Below are positions 1 through 6,268 of a DNA stretch of 28,685 nt, one piece after another. The position numbers and the translations under genes are program-made. The stretch is from an uncultured Succinivibrio sp. (GTDB lineage Bacteria; Pseudomonadota; Gammaproteobacteria; Enterobacterales; Succinivibrionaceae): the NCBI GenBank assembly GCA_900767695.1, contig CAAGAC010000020.1:1-28685 (forward strand), given 5' to 3'. The notes beneath the pieces are model-generated. The model searched no databases. It was not told where the DNA came from and saw only the letters and a list, made by a program, of their open reading frames with translations. Within the stretch, counting starts at the first letter, position 1, and each line of letters opens with the position of its first letter.

Positions 1-110
1 AGACAATCAGGCGGAGGAGCTACGGTCTGCCTGACGACGAGTACTTCTTTTTGAAGCTAATCGACATGTCGAACATGGGGATCAGGCTGGACCGATCCCA
101 CAAGATTTAG
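1..110 (+). pseudogene. C-terminal end of a transposase-like gene, cut by the window edge
   Basis: An open frame with no start inside the window runs from base 3 to a TAG at 108-110 and encodes 35 residues. The peptide contains RRRSYGLPDDEYFFLKLIDMS. I recall endings of this kind (basic stretch, YG, DDEYFFLK) from ISL3-like DDE transposases, but the fragment is too short to prove a family. It is the only apparent plus-strand coding sequence in the window and it converges on the rplS operon. Whether the element is intact to the left cannot be seen. An assembly break inside a multicopy insertion sequence would explain why the window starts here. Confidence 0.45.
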
Positions 111-121
111 GACAGACCCAT

Positions 122-146
122 AAAAAAACCCGGCTCTGGGCCGGGT
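122..146 (-). terminator. Intrinsic terminator of the rpsP-rimM-trmD-rplS operon
   Basis: On the minus strand, ACCCGGC pairs with GCCGGGT across a 5-nt loop to give a 7-bp stem, directly followed by a run of seven T (122-128). It lies about 30 nt after the rplS stop codon. The T tract is on the minus-strand side only, so it serves rplS rather than the converging transposase fragment. Confidence 0.85.
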
Positions 147-178
147 CAATATGGGAGTGTCTAAAAATCTTTGGACTA

Positions 179-529
179 TCAGACCTTCTCGCGAATGCGG
201 GCGGCCTTGCCAGTGAGCTTGCGGAGGTAGTAAAGCTTCGCGCGCTTGACGTCGCCGCGGCGGGTGACGGTCACGGAGGCGATCAGCGGGGAGTGGGTCT
301 GGAAGACGCGCTCGACGCCCTCGCCGGAGGAGATCTTGCGGACGGTGAACGAGGAGTTCAGGCCGCGGTTGCGCTTGGCGATGACGTTGCCCTCAAAGGC
401 CTGGAGGCGGGACTTGTCGCCCTCGACCACGCGGACCTCGACCCTGACGGTGTCGCCCGGGAAGAACTCGGGGATGTCGGTGCGAAGCTGCTCTTTCTCG
501 AGCTCGTCAATGATGGGACTGCTGGACAT
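179..529 (-). CDS. rplS: 50S ribosomal protein L19 (bL19)
   Basis: The 116-residue product matches the usual bL19 length of about 115. bL19 lies at the 30S/50S interface of the large subunit. Recognisable segments are the N-terminal EFFPGDTVRVEVRVVEGDKSRLQAFEG block, then RGLNSSFTVRKISSGEGVERVF and the basic C-terminal part with VKRAKLYYLR. The ATG at 529 is preceded by an AGGT-type ribosome binding site inside a short A/T-rich gap of 35 nt after trmD. It is the last gene of the conserved rpsP-rimM-trmD-rplS operon and ends just before a strong intrinsic terminator. Nothing is unusual in its sequence. Confidence 0.97.
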   Translation of the reverse strand: MSSSPIIDELEKEQLRTDIPEFFPGDTVRVEVRVVEGDKSRLQAFEGNVIAKRNRGLNSSFTVRKISSGEGVERVFQTHSPLIASVTVTRRGDVKRAKLYYLRKLTGKAARIREKV

Positions 530-564
530 TTGAAAATACCTGCCAATAAATTAAACAAAAACCT

Positions 565-1308
565 TCAGTTTCCCTTCTCGCGGAGGTAGTCGGCCAGAAG
601 CCTCGACTCCTCCTTGGTCAGGGTCCGCGACTTGATCAGGTCGGGGCGGCGCTCGTAGGTGCGCCCCAGCGACTGCTCAAGCCGCCAGCGCCGGATCCTT
701 TCGTGGTCGCCGCTCATCAGAACCTCCGGCACCCTGAGGCCGTCGATGACCTCGGGCCTGGTGTACTGGGGATAGTGGAGCAGCCCCTGCGCGAACGAAT
801 CCTCTTCGGCGTTCCGGATGTTCCCGAGCACTCCGGGAACCATCCTTGAAACCGCATCGATGATGCACATGGCAGGAAGCTCACCCCCTGACAGCACGTA
901 GTCACCGACCGATACCTCCAGATCGACTTCAGTCTGAAGGACGCGCTCATCGATGCCCTCGTAGCGTCCGCACACGAGGATCACCGAGCCCCAATCGTGG
1001 AATCGCGTGACCAGAGAGTGATCGAGCTGCACGCCCTGAGGGGACATGCAAGCCACCTTGGTTCCGGAGGGCGCGTCATGCCGGGCGGCATGGATTGCGT
1101 CTCGCAGCGGCTGGACGCTCATGAGCATTCCAGGCCCGCCACCGTAGGGCTTGTCGTCCACGGAGTGGTACGCGTCGTGCGTGAAGTCCCTCGGGTTGTA
1201 CAGGCGGACGTCGATGAGTCCGTTCCTGCACGCCCTGCGGGTCACGCCCGACTCGGTTACCGCTGCGAACATCTCCGGAAAGAGCGAGACACAGCCGAAC
1301 CACATCAT
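565..1308 (-). CDS. trmD: tRNA (guanine-N1-)-methyltransferase TrmD
   Basis: TrmD uses S-adenosylmethionine to methylate N1 of G37 next to the anticodon, which prevents +1 frameshifting. The 247-residue product is slightly shorter than the E. coli enzyme (255). It has the SPOUT trefoil-knot signatures: an N-terminal VSLFPEMF, then VDDKPYGGGPGMLM, ILVCGRYEGIDERV, and the knot segment GDYVLSGGELPAMCIIDAVSR. Two ATG codons are adjacent at 1308 and 1305. Family alignment (E. coli begins MWIG) fits the second equally well, so the start is uncertain by one codon. It follows rimM by 4 nt and is probably co-translated with it. Confidence 0.97.
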   Translation of the reverse strand: MMWFGCVSLFPEMFAAVTESGVTRRACRNGLIDVRLYNPRDFTHDAYHSVDDKPYGGGPGMLMSVQPLRDAIHAARHDAPSGTKVACMSPQGVQLDHSLVTRFHDWGSVILVCGRYEGIDERVLQTEVDLEVSVGDYVLSGGELPAMCIIDAVSRMVPGVLGNIRNAEEDSFAQGLLHYPQYTRPEVIDGLRVPEVLMSGDHERIRRWRLEQSLGRTYERRPDLIKSRTLTKEESRLLADYLREKGN

Positions 1309-1312
1309 ATGG

Positions 1313-1864
1313 TCAGTAGTCCTCGCCCCACTCTACCCTAATCGTCTTCGAGGAGAGATCAACCTCCGTGACGATCGGGCCGGCGACATACGGAATCAGG
1401 ATGCTGTCCTTGCTTCCGGATGCCGGGCGGTCAGAGGGAGACACCTCCATTACGGGGGCGGCTCCGTGATCCCAGATTCTCAGCACTTTGCCGAGCATTG
1501 CGCCGTTGATGCCAATCACCTTGCAGCCTATGAGGTCCTGCAGGTAGATGACGCCTTCGGGCGCCTTGGGCAGGCTCGAGCGCCTGATCCCTATTTCCAT
1601 CCCCGCGAAGGCCTTGGCCTCCTCGGGGGTGGAGCAGCCGCACAGCCTGGCGATGAAGCCGTTGCCGTGCACTGCGTGTTCTTCGACCCGGACCTCGCGC
1701 CATTCCTCCCCGCGCCGGCGGATGTACCATGGCGAGTAGTCAAAAAGGTCCTCGGGTCTGCTTGAGAAGGACTGGATCTTGATCCACCCCTTCAATCCAT
1801 AGGCCGAGCCAAGCCGGCCCATGGGACGCGGTGAATCGCCTGCCTGTTCAGCGGCGAGCGACAT
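1313..1864 (-). CDS. rimM: 16S rRNA processing / 30S maturation factor RimM
   Basis: RimM helps mature the head of the 30S subunit by binding uS19. The 183-residue product has the N-terminal RimM barrel (MGRLGSAYGLKGWIKIQSFS around residues 15-34) and a C-terminal PRC-barrel (ILIPYVAGPIVTEVDLSSKTIRVEW). Its ATG overlaps the rpsP stop by one base (TGATG at 1862-1866), a translational coupling arrangement. Length and motifs are normal for the family. Confidence 0.96.
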   Translation of the reverse strand: MSLAAEQAGDSPRPMGRLGSAYGLKGWIKIQSFSSRPEDLFDYSPWYIRRRGEEWREVRVEEHAVHGNGFIARLCGCSTPEEAKAFAGMEIGIRRSSLPKAPEGVIYLQDLIGCKVIGINGAMLGKVLRIWDHGAAPVMEVSPSDRPASGSKDSILIPYVAGPIVTEVDLSSKTIRVEWGEDY

Positions 1865-2247
1865 CAGGCCTGCGCGCCCTCAGCGGGGGCTTCGGCGGCC
1901 TTTGCCTCCTCGGCGGCCTTCTTCTCAGCCTCGGCCTTGGCGGCCTTCTTGGCGGCGACGGCCTTCTCGTGCTTCTCCTGCTTGGCCTTCATCACGGCCT
2001 CGACGCCCATCTCGTTCTCCTTGAGGAGGCGCTTGACGCGGTCGGAAGGCTGGGCGCCCTTGGCGATCCAGGCATTGATCTTCTCGACGTCGAGACGGAG
2101 GCGGACTTCCTTGCCCGAGGCGATCGGGTTGAAGAAGCCGAGCTGCTCAATGAAACGGCCGGAAGCGGCAAAACGCTGGTCGGCGACAATAACGTGATAG
2201 AAAGGACGTTTGTTGGCGCCTAAGCGACGTAAACGAATGACTACCAT
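1864..2247 (-). CDS. rpsP: 30S ribosomal protein S16 (bS16) with a long charged tail
   Basis: bS16 is an early-assembling small-subunit protein. The core (residues 1-~82) is typical: MVVIRLRRLGANKRPFYHVI at the start, then GRFIEQLGFFNP and QPSDRVKRLL. The product is 127 residues against about 82 in E. coli. The extra ~45 residues form a low-complexity Ala/Lys/Glu tail (KAVAAKKAAKAEAEKKAAEE) likely to be helical. The ATG at 2247 has an AAAGGT ribosome binding site 8 nt upstream. It is the first gene of its operon, behind a clear promoter and a leader hairpin. Confidence 0.96.
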   Translation of the reverse strand: MVVIRLRRLGANKRPFYHVIVADQRFAASGRFIEQLGFFNPIASGKEVRLRLDVEKINAWIAKGAQPSDRVKRLLKENEMGVEAVMKAKQEKHEKAVAAKKAAKAEAEKKAAEEAKAAEAPAEGAQA

Positions 2248-2268
2248 TTCGCATTACCTTTAAATGTG

Positions 2269-2293
2269 AACATTCCGCAACCGGCGGAATGTT
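2269..2293 (-). promoter_or_regulatory. Hairpin in the rpsP leader
   Basis: AACATTCCGC and GCGGAATGTT form a perfect 10-bp stem with a 5-nt loop. It lies inside the ~65-nt leader between the rpsP promoter and its ribosome binding site and ends about 21 nt before the ATG. No T run follows it on the minus strand, so it is not a standard terminator. A role in mRNA stability or ribosomal-protein autoregulation is inferred only from its position. Confidence 0.6.
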
Positions 2294-2319
2294 AAAACTA
2301 CTAAAAATACAGTCGCACC

Positions 2320-2347
2320 ATTATACTTGCCCGGGCGCGGAAATCAA
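2320..2347 (-). promoter_or_regulatory. Sigma-70 promoter of the rpsP operon
   Basis: The minus strand reads TTGATT (2347-2342), a 16-nt spacer and a perfect TATAAT (2325-2320). The predicted transcript starts near 2313 and gives a leader of about 65 nt before the rpsP ATG at 2247. The spacer and -35 box overlap the inner arm of the inverted repeat that follows ffh. Confidence 0.8.
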
Positions 2348-2372
2348 GGCTTTTTCGCGTTCCGCGCCGGGC
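2329..2372 (-). terminator. Large G/C-rich inverted repeat after ffh
   Basis: Arms at 2329-2342 and 2360-2372 are complementary over 13 bp with one bulged base and a 17-nt loop. It starts 11 nt after the ffh stop and may terminate or stabilise the ffh transcript. It has no T tract, and one arm runs into the rpsP promoter spacer, so the terminator call is tentative. Confidence 0.45.
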
Positions 2373-2383
2373 ATGGATGGCAT

Positions 2384-3757
2384 CTAGCGGCCGGGCATGC
2401 CGGGGAAGCGCCCGGCGCCCATCATCGACTTCATCATGCCGGCCATGCGCCCGAGCTTGCCGCCCTTCATCTTCTTCATCATCTTGCTGATGCCGTCGAA
2501 CTGTCGCAGGAGCTGGTTGACGACGGAGATCGGCACGCCGGCGCCCATGGCGATGCGGCGCTTGCGCGAGGCCTTGATGATCTCGGGGTGCTTGCGCTCC
2601 TTTTTCGTCATCGAGTCGATGATGGCGATCATGTGGTCGATCATCTTCTCGTTGAGCTTGCCCTTGACCTGCTCGGCGATCTGGCCGGCGCCCGGCAGGT
2701 GCGCGAGCAGCCCGCCCATGCCGCCCATCTTCTTGACCTGGAGCATCTGGGCCTTGAAGTCCTCGAAGCTGAAGCCCTGGCCCTTCTTGATCTTCTCGGC
2801 GAACTTCCTGGCCTCGCCCATGTCGGTCTTGCGCTGCAGATCCTCGATGAGGGAGAGCATGTCGCCCATGTCGAGGATGCGCGAGGCGATGCGGTCGGGG
2901 TGGAAGGGCTCCAGGGCCTCGATCTTCTCGCCCATGCCGATGAACTTGATCGGCTTGCCGGTGATCTCTCGCACCGAGAGCGCGGCGCCGCCGCGGGCGT
3001 CGCCGTCGGCCTTGGTGAGGATGACGCCGGTGAGCGGCAGGGCCTCGGCGAAGGCCTTGGCGGTCACCGCCGCGTCCTGGCCGGTCATCGCGTCGACCAC
3101 GAAGTAGGTCTCGATGGGATCGACCGCCTTGTGGAGGGCGGCGATCTCCTTCATCATCGCCTCGTCCACGGCCAGGCGGCCTGCGGTATCGACGATGAGC
3201 ACGTCGTAGGCGGAGAGCCTGGCTTCCTTCAGCGCATTGGTGGCGATGTCCACCGGCTTCTGTGAGGCGTCGGAGGGGAAGAACCCAGCCCCGCACTGCC
3301 CTGCCAGGGTCTTCAGCTGCTCGATTGCGGCCGGGCGGTAGACGTCGGCCGAGACCAGCATCACCTTCTTGCGAAGCCTCTCCTTCAAATAGAGTGCAAG
3401 CTTGGCGGCGCTGGTGGTCTTGCCGGCGCCCTGGAGGCCTGCCATCAGGATCACCGCAGGAGGCTGGCAGGCGAGGTTCACCGCCGCGTTCTCGCCGCCC
3501 ATGGTATTGACCAGCTCGTCGTAGACGGCGCGGATGAACTCCTGGCCCGGGGTCAGGCTCAGCGCCACCTCCTTGCCGAGGGCGCGCTCCTTGACCTTCT
3601 GGGTGAAGGACTTGACCACCGGCAGCGCCACGTCAGCCTCGAGCAGCGCCGTGCGCACCTCGCGCATGGCGTCCCTGATGTTGTCTTCGGTGAGCCTGCC
3701 CTTGCCGCTGATGTTCTTGAGCGTGCGGGAAAGCCTTGCGGTAAGGTTGTCAAACAT
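2384..3757 (-). CDS. ffh: Signal recognition particle protein Ffh (SRP54 homologue)
   Basis: Ffh binds 4.5S RNA and signal sequences of nascent membrane proteins and hands them to FtsY. The 457-residue product is normal for the family. It has the helical N domain (1-~90), then the GTPase G domain with GLQGAGKTT (107-115), DTAGR (190-194) and TKADGD (248-253). The C-terminal M domain (from ~300) carries the RNA-binding KRRIAMGAG region and a methionine-rich tail (MMKKMKGG, MAGMMKSMMGAG). It sits upstream of rpsP, as in many proteobacteria, but has a separate promoter. The ATG at 3757 is preceded by a CCAGG-type weak ribosome binding site. Confidence 0.98.
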   Translation of the reverse strand: MFDNLTARLSRTLKNISGKGRLTEDNIRDAMREVRTALLEADVALPVVKSFTQKVKERALGKEVALSLTPGQEFIRAVYDELVNTMGGENAAVNLACQPPAVILMAGLQGAGKTTSAAKLALYLKERLRKKVMLVSADVYRPAAIEQLKTLAGQCGAGFFPSDASQKPVDIATNALKEARLSAYDVLIVDTAGRLAVDEAMMKEIAALHKAVDPIETYFVVDAMTGQDAAVTAKAFAEALPLTGVILTKADGDARGGAALSVREITGKPIKFIGMGEKIEALEPFHPDRIASRILDMGDMLSLIEDLQRKTDMGEARKFAEKIKKGQGFSFEDFKAQMLQVKKMGGMGGLLAHLPGAGQIAEQVKGKLNEKMIDHMIAIIDSMTKKERKHPEIIKASRKRRIAMGAGVPISVVNQLLRQFDGISKMMKKMKGGKLGRMAGMMKSMMGAGRFPGMPGR

Positions 3758-3799
3758 CCTGGTGCCTCTGGATGAAAATGGGAATAGAAAACCGCACCG

Positions 3800-3808
3800 A
3801 TTATAGCA
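3800..3808 (-). promoter_or_regulatory. Extended -10 promoter of ffh
   Basis: The minus strand reads TGC-TATAAT, a perfect extended -10 element (TGnTATAAT), about 43 nt upstream of the ffh ATG. No good -35 box lies 16-18 nt upstream, which is usual for extended -10 promoters. The surrounding 12-mer GATGCTATAATC is repeated exactly upstream of mdh. Confidence 0.75.
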
Positions 3809-3850
3809 TCAGGTGCCAACTATCGCGGCCGCGCGGAAATTACTGCATTA

Positions 3851-3891
3851 GATTCAATGCGTTCAGACAAAATCGTCTGGAATTAATGCGT
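3851..3891. repeat. Direct repeats flanking a small palindrome upstream of ffh
   Basis: GATTCAATGCGT (3851-3862) and GAATTAATGCGT (3880-3891) are imperfect 12-bp direct repeats 29 nt apart. Between them lies the inverted repeat CAGAC-N6-GTCTG (3864-3879). The block sits between the motX terminator hairpin and the ffh promoter. It could be an operator, but no known binding site is recognised. Confidence 0.4.
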
Positions 3892-3905
3892 CGGGTCCAG
3901 GCACG

Positions 3906-3931
3906 CCAAAGCCGCCCGGAGGCGGCTTTGG
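3906..3931 (-). terminator. Hairpin terminator after the MotX-like gene
   Basis: An 11-bp G/C-rich stem (CCAAAGCCGCC with GGCGGCTTTGG) closes a 4-nt loop 22 nt after the stop codon at 3954. There is no T run beyond the stem; the only Ts are within the descending arm. It is likely a transcription end or an RNA-stabilising hairpin. Confidence 0.6.
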
Positions 3932-3953
3932 GATCGACGGTGCTCAGGCCATG

Positions 3954-4670
3954 TCAGTAGTCGTATGCAAACTCCTGATCGCGGGCTACCACGTTGGGCG
4001 GCATGCGCTTCTGAAGCTCCTTCTCCAGGTACTTCTGCTTGAGCCTGCTGTACTCGTCGGCGTAGTTCGAGTGGTAGAGCCAGCTGTAGGCCTCCTCGTA
4101 CATCGAGGGGGTGCCGAAGCCGCGCACCAGCATGTCGGCCCAGCCGAGCCTGCCGGTCTTGGAGCCAAGGACCGCCGAGGTGTGCATGTAGCGCTCGGAG
4201 AGCTGGCGGTTCTTGGGGACGAAGTAGCCGCGCTCGTAGTAGAACGCGAGACGCTCGAGCGCCGGCGCGTAGGCGCACTCGGCGGCGCGCTTCATGTAGG
4301 TCAGTCCCAGATCCTGATCCTTGGTCACGCACACGCCGCTTACGAGCATGTCGCCCCACGCGAACATGAAGGCGGGGATCTTGACGAGGCGGGCGCGGTC
4401 CTCGATGTCAGGGGTGAACTGGCAGCGGTCGTGGTCGCGCACGACGGAAAAGAGCATCTGATCCTCGATGATGCGGTTTAGCTGCTCGGTGGTGTAGACC
4501 TCGGTGTTGGTGCCGTCTGAAACCTCGGCGTCCTTGAGCGTGTCCAGATGCTCGCGGGCTGCCATGGCCTGGGAGCTGGTCACCGCGTCATAGGCCGACT
4601 GCTGCAGCGCGAAGGCGCAGCAGGGCAGCAGCGACAGCGCGATCGCCAACGCAAGGCGCTTCAATACCAT
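3954..4670 (-). CDS. motX: MotX-like Sel1-repeat periplasmic flagellar motor protein
   Basis: The 238-residue product begins with a signal peptide (VLKRLALAIALSLL, probable cleavage after AFA at residue 21). Its mature part contains Sel1-type helical repeats (~100-205). Stretches such as EVYTTEQLNRII, CQFTPDIEDRA, IPAFMFAWGDMLVSGVCV, LGLTYMKRAA and a terminal MPPNVV resemble Vibrio MotX as I remember it. MotX is a T-ring protein that, with MotY, holds PomAB stators in the polar motor. The mature part has Cys83, Cys114 and Cys132, so a disulphide is possible. The ATG at 4670 has a GGAGG ribosome binding site. An earlier in-frame start at 4736 would bury the signal peptide. A sigma-28-type promoter lies upstream. 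The alternative is a generic Sel1-repeat protein of unknown role. Confidence 0.75.
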   Translation of the reverse strand: MVLKRLALAIALSLLPCCAFALQQSAYDAVTSSQAMAAREHLDTLKDAEVSDGTNTEVYTTEQLNRIIEDQMLFSVVRDHDRCQFTPDIEDRARLVKIPAFMFAWGDMLVSGVCVTKDQDLGLTYMKRAAECAYAPALERLAFYYERGYFVPKNRQLSERYMHTSAVLGSKTGRLGWADMLVRGFGTPSMYEEAYSWLYHSNYADEYSRLKQKYLEKELQKRMPPNVVARDQEFAYDY

Positions 4671-4726
4671 GTGCCCTCCCGAAGAAAATTCTTTCTGAAG
4701 CCTGTTTGCGCTTCTTCCTGAACTTG

Positions 4727-4753
4727 ATAACGGCACGATGGCGCGGATCTTTA
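4727..4753 (-). promoter_or_regulatory. Sigma-28 (FliA)-type promoter of the MotX-like gene
   Basis: The minus strand reads TAAAGATC, exactly 11 nt, then GCCGTTAT, against the FliA consensus TAAAGTTT-N11-GCCGATAA (6/8 matches in each box, exact spacing). It ends 56 nt before the ATG at 4670. Late flagellar motor genes including motX are FliA-dependent in Vibrio, so site and gene identity support each other. Confidence 0.65.
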
Positions 4754-4785
4754 CCGCCTGCTGGATCCCAGGGCCCAGGGACGAC

Positions 4786-4809
4786 GAAGGCCGCCTTGCG
4801 GCGGCCTTC
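4786..4809 (-). terminator. Hairpin terminator after mdh
   Basis: GAAGGCCGCC and GGCGGCCTTC form a perfect 10-bp stem with a 4-nt loop (GCAA on the minus strand) 26 nt after the mdh stop. It has no following T tract. Its position between mdh and the next promoter makes a termination or 3'-end-stabilising role likely. Confidence 0.6.
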
Positions 4810-4835
4810 AGCCTATGCGTTTTCAGCGCAGCGGG

Positions 4836-5810
4836 TTACTTGTTCTCGGCTGCCCACTTCTTGCCGAACTCGACGCCCTTGGCGATGTTCTTCTTAAGGG
4901 TGTCGACAGCGCCTTCGATGGCCTTCTCCTCAAAAGCGGAGACCTTGCCGAAGTCGATGGCCTTCTCCCAGCCGTTCTTGCCGAACAGCACGCGCTGGGC
5001 GAAGAAGTCGGCGTACTTGGAGCCGGACTCGACGTAGGCGTTCTCGGTGACGCCAGGACGGCCCTCGAGGCCCTCGACGATCTTGAGGGCGAAGCGGGCG
5101 CCTGCAGCGGCCATCGAGAGGGTGGCCGAGCCAGCGCCGGCCTTGGCCTCGACAACCTCAGTGCCGGCGTTCTGGATGCGGTCGGTCAGGGCGGCGACGC
5201 GGTCGTCGGCGATCTGATCATGGCCGAGCACCTGGGAGAGCAGCGGGATGATGGTCACGCCGCTGTGGCCGCCGATGACGTTGATGCGGATGTCCTTCTT
5301 GGAGACGCCGAGCTCCTCGCCCAGGAAGGTCTCGGAGCGGAGGGTGTCGAGGACGGACACGCCGAAGAGGCGGTGCGCGTCATAGACGCCGCGGGCCTTG
5401 AGGACCTCGGCGGCGATGGGGACGGTGGAGTTCACCGGGTTGGTGATGATGGCGATGCAGGCCTTCGGAGCAGCCTTGGCGACGTTGTTCACCAGGCCGG
5501 CGATGATGCCGGCGTTGATGTTGAACAGATCGTCGCGGGTCATGCCGGGCTTGCGGGCGACGCCGGCGCAGATCACGACCACATCGGAGCCCTTCACGCA
5601 CTTCTGGATGGGATCCGGATCATTCGGCTTGCCGGAGAAGCCCTCGACGCAGACATCGGTGGGGATGTGGCTGAGGTCCTTGGCAACGCCCGGGGTGACC
5701 GGGGCGACATCGTAAAGGCTCAGTTCAGAACCGGCAGGAAGCTGGGTTTTGAGAAGTAACGAAAGAGGCTGGCCAATGCCGCCTGCGGCGCCTAAAACTG
5801 CAACTTTCAT
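4836..5810 (-). CDS. mdh: NAD-dependent malate dehydrogenase
   Basis: Mdh interconverts malate and oxaloacetate in the citric acid cycle, or in its reductive branch during anaerobic growth. The 324-residue product has the N-terminal NAD-binding loop GAAGGIGQPLSLLLK, the substrate loop GVARKPGMTRDDLF with its arginines, NPVNSTVPIAAEVLK, GVSVLDTLR, and the catalytic-histidine segment GGHSGVTIIPLLSQ. It is about 12 residues longer than the E. coli enzyme, partly from an insertion near PNDPDPIQKC. The ATG at 5810 has a TAGGAG ribosome binding site. Its promoter lies about 240 nt upstream, which leaves a long leader. Confidence 0.97.
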   Translation of the reverse strand: MKVAVLGAAGGIGQPLSLLLKTQLPAGSELSLYDVAPVTPGVAKDLSHIPTDVCVEGFSGKPNDPDPIQKCVKGSDVVVICAGVARKPGMTRDDLFNINAGIIAGLVNNVAKAAPKACIAIITNPVNSTVPIAAEVLKARGVYDAHRLFGVSVLDTLRSETFLGEELGVSKKDIRINVIGGHSGVTIIPLLSQVLGHDQIADDRVAALTDRIQNAGTEVVEAKAGAGSATLSMAAAGARFALKIVEGLEGRPGVTENAYVESGSKYADFFAQRVLFGKNGWEKAIDFGKVSAFEEKAIEGAVDTLKKNIAKGVEFGKKWAAENK

Positions 5811-6041
5811 GAATGACTCCTATGAAAGATCTTGACTAAAAATGCAGCCCGGAAAGCGGCGGGAGCTCTGCCCGTCCCTTGGACCCGGAACAATTCCTTA
5901 TTTTGACATCCTTCCCCGCGCAAATGTGGGAGATCGCCAGCGATCCTGGATGGAAGGCAGGCGGGGTTCCTCCGGCGTCTTGCCCTATGTGGGCCGCCTG
6001 GGGAGGCAATCCGGGCATGTCATGCCCTTCGTCTTTAAACG
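5811..6041 (-). promoter_or_regulatory. Long untranslated leader of mdh
   Basis: About 230 nt lie between the predicted start of transcription and the mdh ATG. No convincing gene is seen in it. It contains several short self-complementary segments, for example GGGCATG-A-CATGCCC near 6012-6026 and GATCGC-TG-GCGATC near 5930-5945. I recognise no known riboswitch. It may be a cis-regulatory RNA, or a further promoter closer to mdh may have been missed. Confidence 0.35.
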
Positions 6042-6047
6042 GTGCTG

Positions 6048-6056
6048 ATTATAGCA
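6048..6056 (-). promoter_or_regulatory. Extended -10 promoter upstream of mdh
   Basis: The minus strand reads TGC-TATAAT, a perfect extended -10. The 12-mer GATGCTATAATC is identical to that of the ffh promoter. No good -35 box is seen. Transcription would start near 6041. Confidence 0.65.
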
Positions 6057-6132
6057 TCTAAGCCTTGGGGCGATCCCCGGTCCTGGCGATGCAAGCATTT
6101 GACAAACATACATGAATTTAACATCAGCAAGG

Positions 6133-6160
6133 AAAAGTCGCCGCATTTGCGGCACTTTTT
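6133..6160. terminator. Possible bidirectional hairpin between acnB and mdh
   Basis: GCCGC-ATTT-GCGGC is extended by AAAAGT/ACTTTT on its flanks with one bulged base. A and T runs on the two sides give terminator character in both directions. On the minus strand it would back up the acnB terminator and insulate the mdh promoter. Confidence 0.5.
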
Positions 6161-6206
6161 GAAAAACCATTCCAGGATGGTGGCCATGCGCGCGCCCTTA
6201 AATGAG

Positions 6207-6229
6207 AAAAATCCGCATCCAGGACGCGG
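6207..6229 (-). terminator. Intrinsic terminator of acnB
   Basis: On the minus strand, CCGCGUC pairs with GAUGCGG (one G-U pair) around a 3-nt loop, followed by A and five U (6211-6207). It is the last of three consecutive hairpins after acnB and the only one with a U tract. Confidence 0.65.
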
Positions 6230-6230
6230 C

Positions 6231-6260
6231 AAGGCCCCGCAGGATACCCTGCGGGGCCTT
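6231..6260 (-). repeat. Strong 13-bp hairpin downstream of acnB
   Basis: AAGGCCCCGCAGG and its exact complement CCTGCGGGGCCTT flank a 4-nt loop. It lies between a 20-bp palindrome and the acnB terminator. It may act as a 3'-end stabiliser or an additional terminator stem. Confidence 0.7.
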
Positions 6261-6268
6261 GGCTTGCC

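Noticed and set aside
4671..4736. Earlier start for the MotX-like gene at 4736
   Set aside because: It would place 22 residues before a clear signal peptide and start inside the sigma-28 promoter. The ATG at 4670 has GGAGG.
6099..6104. TTGACA on the plus strand as a divergent promoter
   Set aside because: No acceptable -10 box lies 16-18 nt downstream and no plus-strand gene follows.
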